From Daphnia pulex (lineage: Eukaryota > Arthropoda > Branchiopoda > Diplostraca > Daphniidae), in the NCBI RefSeq assembly GCF_021134715.1, contig NC_060021.1:4774001-4838000 (forward strand): a stretch of DNA of 64,000 nucleotides. Direction: 5' to 3'. This document shows, piece after piece, positions 19,397 through 31,300 of this stretch. The translations under genes were made by a program, and so were the position numbers. The notes under the pieces are model-generated. The model saw only the letters and a program-made list of their open reading frames with translations. It had not been told where the DNA came from and did not search any database. Position 1 is the first letter of the stretch, and every line of letters begins with the position of its first letter.

Positions 19397-22300
19397 TTAA
19401 TCATCTATTTCAAAATTGGCCATATTATTTGCCTGCTCTGACCATGCAGCAAATCGAGCCCCATCCATTTCGCCTGCAACGCGGTTGTCTGATCGAAGCG
19501 TATGACTCCCTCCGCCGATTTGGGCGCCGCACTCGTTGCATTTGGCTTCCTGCATTGCTCCTCCACACTCTCCAATCGCGTAGATGTGGCCATTCGGACA
19601 TTTGAACCAGTGTCCCTGTGTAAGTCCCATGGCCTTAATAATTTCCTTACGTTCGATGTCGCTGATGCCAAGTCCAGTATTCAATTTTTTGCCCATCCTC
19701 TGCAAAGTTTCTTTGATCACCACGATCTCACGATCCCTCAATGGCTTCACATTCTTCATCAACAGCTCTTCTACCTGCCGATTTTCTTCGTTTATCAAAG
19801 AGTTTCTGTTGTAGGTGGAGGAGCTCTTCAACAAAAAGAAGGCTCGAATCAAGTTCAAGCGGTTGACTTCGGCAATGAAACATTCATGTTCTTGAGACGC
19901 AAATCTTTCGCGATGGAAAAGAGACAAAAGAAGTTGTTGCGTTCGATTTAAAAGATCCTCCAGCAAAGGGCGACTCATATATCCAATTGGAGCTTGATTA
20001 CCAGTTGCTGTAATCACCGGGGATTTTCTGACGACGCTCAAAACTCTTTCTATGACATCAACTTGAACTTGGATCAGATAGCGCGTATCTTCATCCAAAC
20101 GTTTATACTCGGGTTTTTTTCGGACAATAGTTGGAGTGAGGTTATTCCGAATTCCTTCCAATCCAAAAATTAAAACATCAGTGATGCCATGGTTGAGTTT
20201 ACCAGTCAGCTCAGTATTTAGGGTATGGCATGTCGCAATCTGTTTTAAATGCTTCTCGGCGAAATCTTTGGGGCTTTCACGAGAACGCAAAAGCATCCTC
20301 TTTACTTCCACAATGTCGCCGAAATTTCGCTTGATAACATTTCCGTAACGGTAACATGAGCGGATAATGGTTTTACAGCGCGGGCAGCATTTCATTTGGA
20401 TTTCACGAGTTTCTTCATCTTTCATCTCCATCCAATGATCCATCCCATCTACTTCTATTGTATGCTGGCAATCTTCCAAGTAGATGAATCTTTACATACA
20501 AGAAACAACAACAAAAATTAAGTAAAGAAGCAGTAAAACAATTTAACAAATTCTAAACCTGGCGTCTTCTTCTTCTTCGTTGCCATAGAGCATGAATTCC
20601 GTCAGCTGGTCTTTGTGACACACACGGCAAAGAGGAGGGCAGATTTCACCACAGAGTCCAACGCATGGATGGCCGCACGGGAGACGTTTCCGACAGGGTT
20701 CATCACAACGAGGCCGATTGCAATATTCAAAACATTTGAGAGAACATGAGTAATGTTCACATTTCCAGCCACAAGGTTCCTATTAATTAAAACAATAAAA
20801 TTTTTAATCTAATAAGATAACCACACAAAAAGATTAGAAACATACAACACAATCGACGCATGGTTCGCAACATTTCTTGCGACATCTGCTGTGCCGACAG
20901 CGATATTGGCATACTTCCTTACAAGGTGGGCATGAAATGGCACAGTTCACACCACAGCTAGAAATGAAAAGAATTATTTATATTCAATTCAGATAAAACG
21001 TTGATATTGAATTACTTATGTCCACAAACTAGGGTCCGTCCACATTTTTCCTCGCACGCTTTGTGAAGACGTCCATTGAAACATTGCCCGCAAGATCCTT
21101 TACAAGAATGTTCGCAAAGCAAGTTGGCGTGACACTTTTGTGGGCACTCTTGTAGAAATCTCTCCACCTGTGTCTCTGTCACTACAAAAGCTATGAATAC
21201 CAACGTAAATTAAATGAATTGCCTAATTGCATAAGAGTAAATTTTAAAGCGTGTTACATGAGTGATGATCGTTGCAAGTCTTCATCACGGGGTGCCCACA
21301 GGGACTTAACTTCGAAGTCCGTACAAGTTCCTGGCAAACTAATGGTGAGCATGTTTCTTTGCATTTCCTCTTACACTGGTGACCACAACTCATGATCTTG
21401 ACACATGGCTGATTACACAACCGGCGACTTGCAATGGTGGAACACTCGACACGAATCGAATGCATACACTCAGTTATAGTTTTGTTGACCATTTCCCTTC
21501 AAAACGAAATTAAAGTATTAAAAAGAAAAGAACTTAAATCTTCATTTTTTCTCCTGGAATTACCTGCACTTAATTTCTTCATTATTTAAATAACATTCAG
21601 CCACTTGAGAATGACCACAAGGTAATTGACGGTCGATCTTGATGGTACAAAGATCACAGTCTTCGTGACATTTCTTCCCGCACTTATGATCCAGTTTGCA
21701 ATCAATTTTATTCCGACTGCAAGCTTTCTTGCACAGATACTTTTCGTGGTGAGGATCGTTTTTGACATGACACAATTCCGTGCATTGATGCCCACAATTG
21801 AGACGTGTGTCGCAAGGCCTTGGGCAGAGAGCTGTTTCGGGATTGTCGCTACAAGCGATTTCAACCTTGTGGCCGCAACCGGGTAGAGTAACTTCTTTGG
21901 GGAACTTACATTTGATTGTCAGAGGATCCTTGTAACACGCCGTCTGAGTTTCATGACCGCAACTTAGTATCCGCTTCACTTGAGTATTGCAGGGGCCACA
22001 TGGTTCACAGCAAGGCTTTCGACATACGTGCCCATCGTTACACAGCAGTTTGCCACACTGACGAGTGCATCTGTAACCTTCAGTGGATTGGCTACAGTCG
22101 AAAAAGGCCGTATGTTGGCAGCCGGAAAGAATTCTCTCCACCTTAACTTTACAGTAGGCGTCTTTAGGAAGCTGCCAGCATTTGATTTTACCCTATTAAA
22201 AGAATAACGTTGCGTTAATGAAAACCAAGAAAAATTCAGCTCAAATACGTACATCATGTCCACAAGGTAATTTCTTGACTACATCAACGAGACATTTCCC

Positions 22301-25300
22301 GCATTCCTCATAACATTGCTTTGGGCAAGGATGTTTTTCAGGGCAGGTAAAACGGCGACACGGTTGGGTGCATGGCATTTTGCCGTGGGAGCTTCTCTTG
22401 TGGCAAATTCGATTGCAGATATGATCGCAATCTAGATGCATGCCACACTGTTCCGGACATTTGACTTCCTCAACTGACTTACCACAGTCTAGTTCCATGG
22501 TATGTTTGCAGATTGGTAAAGCCTATTGAGCAATACAAATGGCTGTGGAATTCATATGGAGAAAAATAATTTAAGAAAAAATACCTTAACAACTTTCGTC
22601 AAACAATATTCCTTTTCCGGGTCTTTGTAACACTCAGTTATTTGAGTGTGATTACATGGTATAAGAATTTTCGGAATTTTCGTCAAACACGGGTTGCAAT
22701 CCTGGTAACATCTTTTGGGGCAAGGATGACCAACGGAACAGGAGCGCAAGCAGGCTTCGTGGCATTTTTGTCGCCTGTGCTCACGATCCTCAACATGGCC
22801 TAGAATAACAAACAATACAATTAATTATACAATCTTTTTTGTTGAATTTGATTAATTTTACAAATTTTTGGGCATGTGTGTCCACAAGGCATCGGAGTGA
22901 GGCACTTGACGAAACATCCACCCTCTGGCGGGAAATGGGACACTTTATTGGCCTAAAAAATGTTTGTGCAAGTTGTTTAAATTTTTTGAACAGCAGTTTA
23001 CTTGTTATTTTAATACCTTGATAACAGTATGATGGACTTCACATTGTAGGTCGAAATGGGGTCCTATCTGTTTGTTCGACGTCAAAACTTTGTTCACTTC
23101 CCGCCAGAGTTTACTGCTCCCTGCTAAATTGCCCATATTGCCAATCAAGTAGAATCCTTTCTTAGCTCGAGAAAGTGCAACACAGACGCGATTTTCTGTT
23201 TTGAGAAATCCAACATTAGCTTCGTCGTTGCTTCGCACCAAAGACAGGATGATGATGTCATTCTCTTCTCCTTGAAAATTGTCGACGATTGAGATGCGAA
23301 CGCCTTGAAGAATTGCGTGACTTCTTCGCAACTTTTTGAAATGCAACAACTGTCCGGAATAGGTTGTCAATATTGTTATTTGACTGGGCTCCAAGCCTTG
23401 CATCAATAGGTGGCGAGCTAGGGCCAGAGCCATATCTGCTTCATAAGGGTTCAAATGACTGCGGCTTTCTTGATCGGATTGGTCTCCTTTTTCTCGTTCC
23501 AAATGAGACAGAAAAAAGACATTTTCCGCCATTCCTGGAACATCCCAGTACCTCAACACAGACTCGTGGTTTTCCAAATGGGGGTAAATGGATGGGACGA
23601 TTAGTCGAGCAACATCCGGTCTCATTCGGTGTTGGACACCCAAAACATTTGGCTCAACTCCGTTCATGATCAAACGTTCAAACAGTGAAACATCCAAGTG
23701 GTAATCCTTCGCTAATTTATACACCGTCGTTGGAGGTCGCAGTTGTTGATGATCACCTGAATCCACGAAATTGTCAGAAAGTCACATACATATGAATTTC
23801 AATAGACATGCTTACCAATTAAAATCAAATGTTCGCAAGAAGAAGACATGGAAGTCACTATATGGGCCTCCAAAACTTCGGCTGCCTCTTCAACGACGAC
23901 TGCAACCAAAATAAGTAAATAGATAAAGATTACTGTAGAAAAGGGTATGATAGATGTCAACTACTGTACCGATTTTTGATTTCAGGTGTTCTAATAGCGC
24001 CCTATTCTTGGCAGCTCCTGTAGTTGTGATTCCGACAACATGAGCTTCGCGGATAATCTCAGCAGTTTCAATTGTTTCGACGTCTTTCATTTCATTGGTT
24101 TGCTGAAGAACTTGTACGTTCAACGAATTTATCTCCTCAGCCAAAATTACTGAAGTTTCAGCTTTCCAAATGGAATAAATTTTCCATCGATCCATGTACG
24201 AAAGGCGAACAAGATCCTTCTCAATGAGTTGCTTGTAATTATCCATATCTGTGGCTGGAAGAATTTCAAGGATCTCCGAGAGTAATTGTTTTTGTTGCTG
24301 AATTTCAGCAATCCGTCTCTGAGTTGACTCATACTCTTCTCCATCGAACTGATCCAGAATCTCCAGCAACGAATTCATATCATGGTCAAGTATCGCAGTG
24401 GAGACGGCAAATTTCAATCCATCAATTTCTCTCGCATTTTCAGATTTCCAATCCTTTTCTCTCTTTGCATCGGCAAAATTGAATTCGTTATCATCGTCCA
24501 ACATTCTTTGGCCTATAATAGAATTTTTCAGTAAAAATTTATCTCATAGTTTGCTGATTAAAATACCTTGAATTTCCTCGACGTCTTCTTTGTCCCATTC
24601 TTCCTCGTTGCCGGATTCATCATCACCTGCTGCAATAGGTTCTACATAAACTTTCGACGGAAGTTTTTGTGATTTGGCCAAATTGTTCTTTAAAGTCCAG
24701 ACGATGTCCCTTAAAATCTGAATCGATTCTACACCAAGCCAATGAGGGAGAACGGAAGTGCTGTTAGATTTCGATCTCATGACGAGAAACCTACTGTACA
24801 CGCTCTGAGGTAGCACTCCCAAACTAAACAGGGAATCCTCATGAACTATGCCATATGACTCAACAATTTTTTGTCCTCTCCGGCGCCTTTCAAGTGCACT
24901 AACATGAGATAGAAAATAACATTATGGTTGAGAAACGCCATTGAAAAAAAAATAAAACATAAAACTACCAATACCCTTTAGTTTCACTCAATTTAGTTCG
25001 GGCTTCATACAACCAATGGCGATATTGAGCAGGTCTTTTTCTAAGTGTAGTTGCCTGATTTCTCCATTCACGGAGGGAGAACGGCTCGAGGGCTGCACAT
25101 TTAGACTGACCACCAATCCGGACGATTTTTTGCGTAAACTTCATGATTCCTAGGATTTTTATTTAAAAATAAACATGCAGTTATTTATAGATGAACACTA
25201 ATTTGCAAGTGCATTCAAACCACTTACCTTCTAAGAACTGATCTAGCGCGTGATTAGTATAGCAAATCACTAATATGGGAGTAGGCTGGGGTTTTCCCAT

Positions 25301-28300
25301 CGGTACCCAATATTGCTTATTGATTAGTAGAGTTTGAACAATTTTGAGGCCTAGATACGTTTTTCCTGTTCCTGGAGGTCCTTGAATAACAACCAGTCTT
25401 CTGGTTAAAGCGGCATAAAAGGCGTCAGCTTGGCTTGGATCCAGTCCAAGAGTTTCGTTATCAGGATATAGGCCGAATAGCGAAACATTCGCCAACAACC
25501 TATGTAGCGCAGGGTTCAGAGTCTGACACTCTTTATGGACAGAAAAAAAATGAGAATTTAAAATGTTGGTAATGTTTACACAAATTGCGTATGTCAATCC
25601 AACCGTTGTCAACTGTTTCGCCTTCCTCGTCTTCATTATTTGTATTTCCGCCAGGCAACGTCTTGGAAAACGCTTTTCGCACCGATGTCAAATCGTAGAC
25701 GGGCTGCAAAAGAAAAATGTCCAAAAGAAACTTAAATTTAAACATTCCTTAACAACATTGTACTGATGAATAGCCTTACGTTTGGGGTTCTTATTAAGTA
25801 TTCCGGTTCAGCTGGCAGAACATTCCGACAAAGAATATAATCTTCCATGGGAAAGTGAGCAGGACTAATACGCTGTAGTGCAATTAACACACTCCGATAA
25901 GCTTCAAAGAACACCGAGGATTCCGCCATCACTAAATTTGCTTTCTTGGCATATGTAGGTAAAGATTCACCCTCAAATTTGGCTTTAATTCTACCACGTG
26001 ACAACTGCTCAGGTTTTCTGTCAACGACGGTGAATAGCATGAAGGAGTCGAAATTATTGGCCGACAATAAAAGTAGAGATCCAAAAAGCAACCGCTTACT
26101 GCCTTCCCAGTTGACACGCTGAAAGCCTTTGGTTGAAAACTCTAATAGGTAGTTGCCGCTGGCGGGGGTGTCGTCATCTTTGATTTTAACGTCGTAATAC
26201 AGCCTAATGTTGTCGACACGAATGTGCTGTTTCGGTTGTTTTTCCATCTTGGTTCTAAAGGCAACAAGTCCTTCGCGCAAAGGATTTAAGAAGTCTTCAC
26301 GCAATAGCCGGAATTGAATGTCGAGGTAGGTATCCACATCTGGATAGCTTCCCTTGATGATATTTGGGCGTAGAAAAGGTACAGCGTCCGAACATACGTC
26401 TTCCCATTCCGGCATTACGCTGAGTTGTCGAAAATCATCTGGCGGTTTAAGTAGCGACAGCAGCTCCTGACGTTGAAATCTGTTGGTTTGTCTTTGTTTC
26501 TCATTACTTTGGGTTTTTTTCGCTTTTGCATGTTGTTCCCAAGCATTCTAAAAAAAATTTACTCATTAAACAATTTCAAACAAACTTACGCTTGATACGA
26601 ATACAGACCTTTAGGCGATCAGCTCCCTCTTTTTCAAGTGCCTTAAAAACATCGCTAACATTTGAATCTCTGATGGATGGCACAGTTTTGAGGGCACATA
26701 CGTCTTCAAAAAATCTTTCCCCCAAATAGTCGCAGGTGAGCGCTGGCATCACCGTAAGCATCTCCGTCGTCAAATAACTAATGCTGTTAATGAGTCGATT
26801 TAAACGTTCTTCTTTAGAACCCAGATTTGTGGACCGAGATTTAGGTATATATAGTATGACACTTTCTAAATTAACGAACACGGAATTTTCAGCCAATATT
26901 TGAACGATATTAATAAAGGCGTTGTGAAAAAGCATGACTCCTTTCTTCAAGCAAAAGTTTCCTATCACTGCGAGGATGAGTTCAGTAACCTCCCAATTTG
27001 CGGAGTTGTTTTGTAAAAACTGCCCGAGTCCAGCATTTTCGTCCGTAAATTTCTGAACAATGATGTGAGGTTCAGTGTTTTCCGTCATCATTTTCTGCAC
27101 AACACTAAAGTTTAAAGGATAGTGCTTGAAAGGTTGCTTATTTCTTTGATGGGTTGGCAAATTCCCATCTTTATCATTTCTTTTTTCTCTGTCATTCTGA
27201 GGATTGACAACATTATGTGTCCTTGGTCTGGCTCCACCAACATCCTGCCTCAAAATGGATGATGGTGATGTTTTAAGGACAGCTTGGTTGTCTTGTGTGG
27301 GTCTTTCATGAAATATATAGAACATACTATTAATTATTTACTTAATTATTTAAAAAAAAATTATAAGCATTTTGTAATCAGAAAGAAACCTTGTAAATGA
27401 TCTATCAGTTGTGGTTGAGTTAACATTTTTTGATCTCCAATTTCCAGTTTTTGGCCTACCACCTGTTTTATTTGGATCAATGGGGCTGGCTGATTCAGTT
27501 TTCACATTTTTGTAAGCAGGAAGTCCACTCTCGCAGTTCTTGTTCCATTTCTTTTGTTGGCTATTTCTAGCTCCATTAGAAGAACTAGCTGACTGTTTGA
27601 AAGGCAACTGAGCTCCACCTGTTGCTGAACCATCTGAGAATGTTGTAGGCCTATCTTGATACCTAATGTTGGGAATTTATTGCATCCCAACAGTGATCGA
27701 CATTATTGCTATTGTTAATTCTGTGTAATTTGTAGGGACCTCAACAGAGGGCCCCAATTTTACCCTCTCTTCCCATTCAATCTATTGTTCCCTACCCTAC
27801 TCAACCCTAAACCAACTATTGAAATACCAAAATGCTGTATTATACGGCAGTGTGAAATATAAGGACGAACTAGCAACAACAAAGGTGTCATCTCTTATCT
27901 CAATCTTGGAAGTTGAACGGTCGACACCGCCAACAAGAGTTCCATTTCCAACATGGTCCTTCGAACCGGAGTTTTCTCCAACCAGTGTTAAGTTAGTTTC
28001 GCTCTATCACACTCAAATCTTTCTCTCGTTATCTCCTTTTGCTTAATCATTGCCGCCATTTATCAAAGAAAATTGTGTTTAATTATGGCAGGTCAGTCAT
28101 TTATTAGAATCTTTTTCTCTCTCTCTGAGTTTAACTTGTTCTCAGGGGTCTAGTAAGCAAATAGATCCCTCTAAACAGTAAATTATTTTTCTTCTCTCTC
28201 TTGAATTAAAGCTAAAATATTTCCTCAAAGTTTCTTAAAATTAAAATAGGATTCCTAAATCATTTTTGAAGGGGGATTTCTTTTTTTGTCACGTAAATTA

Positions 28301-31300
28301 TCATCGCCTAAGTTGATTATTCTCTCTTCCCTTTCAACAAATTTTTTTTTTTTGGGGGGATATTGCTTTCCAATATCTAAGATTGGGCAAACTTGGGAAC
28401 TTCCCTACCTCTTTAACGTGTTCACCTCGTGTGAGCCTTAGGTTAAATTCCCTCTCTATCTCTTGATACGCCTCCCGGCATTGTAAAAACGAATCTCAGC
28501 TGATTGGGTTCACTGCCCGTTCTTTAAAAATGGGATAACGCGGGAATCTCTTTCCTTTCAAGAATTTTTTTTTGGGGGGGCTTGCTTCCCTACCTCTTAG
28601 ATTGGGAAAACGCGGGAACTTCTCTAACCCTTCAATGAGTTCGCCTCGTGTGAGCCCCAGGGTGAAAAGACTTAAATAAATTATCGCTCTCTTTGCTATG
28701 GCCTTAGACCATTTCCCGAAAACAAATCTCTCTCATTTTTTGAATTAATTTGCATTGTTTGTTATTCAATCATTTGGGTAAATCTCTCTCTGTCTCAGAA
28801 GGCACAACGATCTCTCTAAATACGACAGAAAAATATTCTCTTTTTTGGGGGGCTAGGCCGGTTTCCCCTTTAAACTGGAAAAAACGCGGGAAAATTCTCT
28901 ACCCTTTCAACGCGTTCGCCTCGTGTGCGCCTTAGGGTGATTAAAACTTGAATTTTTTTTCTCTCTCTCTATTTACAAAGGCCTTCCGCCATTTCGAAAC
29001 AAATCTCGCGCTCTTACGCTCTTGCATTTTTTGTTTGCTTAAAGGGAAATCTTTCTCTTTTTCTGAGAAGGCACAAAGCGCCCTCTGAGCACAAAATTGG
29101 GAATTAGAAACCGCCGTCTTGCGGCAAAAACTCTTTAAATTCTCTTTCCTAAAAATTGTTATTATGCCGTTTGTGGGATTGTAAGGAGCTAGAAAATTAC
29201 CCTAGCTCCAAAATCATTCAGTTTTTGCAGATATCTTCACATAAAGGAATTCAAAGAAAGTGGAAAAGACAGCAGAATTTAATTCGGCACCACGAATCTC
29301 CGAAGACCGAGCAGAACAACAAACAAAAAGGCTAATCAACTTAATCAAAACATTAATTTAAACTAATTATCTTCTTTTCGTACTCTCAGCAGCTCCTTAG
29401 GAGCCACCTCCAACTCACAATGGCTCCAAATTACGCAAGAACTTTAATTAAAAAGCATATCACCCGTATCATTAACCTCGTCGAAACGTACAAATCAACA
29501 GAAATGACGTTGGAAGCGTTTATCGAAGTCGAAAAATTAGAAAAAAAGCTAGATGGATTCTACAAAACTTATGAGATATTCTCAAAAAGGGTCCAGGCTG
29601 AAATGTACAAAGAAGGCGAAGACCAAGAAGAGATCAATGCAGACATCGACACCATGTACCAAACAATGGACGATGTTATTGTCGCCAAAATTCACATCTT
29701 AAAGAAAAAACGAAGAGAATGGTTAGACAAACTCGAAAAGGAAGCAGATGACGAAGAATGGGAGAAGGACAGAGAAAGAATGCTCCAAATTCTCCAACAT
29801 CAGGCAGCAACCCAGGCAGCAAACCAGGCAGCAACCCAAGCACAACTCAATCGGGACATAATCAGTCAGGTGATCGCAGCCATCTCAACAGCCTTTTCAG
29901 TGCCCGTCGCTCCAGGAGATGTCAACTTATCACCAACAGCTTCTCAGGAGCCAGCTTCTCAAACAAATCCAGTAATAGAGTCAATTCTCAAAACCCTCTC
30001 AACATCTCAATTTGCAGCAGTATTAGTGCCAAACCCAACTCCACTAGAAGTGTCGTCGCTTACGACAACAAGCTGTAGTTTTCAAAACACCCCTTCATAC
30101 CAGTCAAAAGAAAATATCCAGACGGAAGAAAAAGAGACTGGAACGGCCAGTCTCCCTCACCCACCGAAAAAAGGAGACTCACTCTCGGATTCTCCGGATG
30201 GGCCAGACGGATATCCCGACAAAAAAAGGTTTGAAAGGAACGAAATAAAAGAAAATAATTCCTTTGTTTCAAAGTTAGAAAACTCAGCAAATCTGGAAGG
30301 AGCAGAAAAAATCCCATCATCGAACGCGAAAAGTTGCTACAGCGACCAAAACGTCAAATCAGCCCAGTCAAAAGAAGTCCCGATGGAAAAGGAGCCTGGA
30401 ACAGCCAGTCTCCAACAACGACCAAAAAAAGGGCTATCAATCTCAGATATTCCGGTCAAATCCAGTGGAAACAAAGACGAAAAAAGGTTTGAAGACGAGC
30501 TGAAAGCAACTAACCTCAAATTTGCAAACTTAGATGGTGTAGATGCAGTGGAGTCCAAAAATCTCTTGAGCTCCTCTAGCAACGAAAAAACTGCTTGCAC
30601 ACTCATTATTCAAGAAGCTCCAGCTACTCCGGCAGAAGCTCCTCGTCCTCTCATTATTCTAGAAGCTCCAGCTACTCCGGCAGAAGCTCCTGGTACTCTC
30701 AATCTTCAAAAAGCTCCAGCCAATCCGGCAGAAGCTCCTCACTCTCTTAGTCATCAAGAAACTCCTACTTATCAAGCAGAAGTTCCTGACACATTCAATT
30801 GTCTAAAAACTAAAGATTCAATTATTAGGATTCCGCCAGCCGGCTCCAAAGAAAAGGATATTCCTACCTTTCTTTTTTTCCCCTCGGGAAGGCCAGCTGC
30901 ATCGCTGGAAACACTTAACTCTTTTCCGAGTCAACTTAAACAAACCAACTTCTCTTCTTCTGGAAATTTATCATCGTCGCCAGAAATCCAGGAAGCTTCG
31001 AAAGAAAATCCTCAAGAAGCCGCTGCATTTGTCAATTCAACAAACGTAGAAAGCAACCAAGAAATCATTCCGAAGTTCAGATCGCCGTGCAGTCAAGCAG
31101 CAATTCTTCCGGAATTGGCCAATCAACAAAACTCAATGAAACGGAAGCGCTTGGAGCCAGTAAAACCAGCTCCTAAACGCATCTCAAGGTTACCAAGTAT
31201 AGAAGAACATCTCATCAACCAGTTGCTGTTCTCTTATTCGTTAACCCAGGTACCAAACAAAATCGTTTCACATCTACTAAAAAATATTCTTGTGTTAAAG

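Noticed and set aside
28340..29030. CRISPR-like array
   Set aside because: The three repeats are long and diverged with no unique spacers of constant length, and they lie in a eukaryotic retroelement leader.
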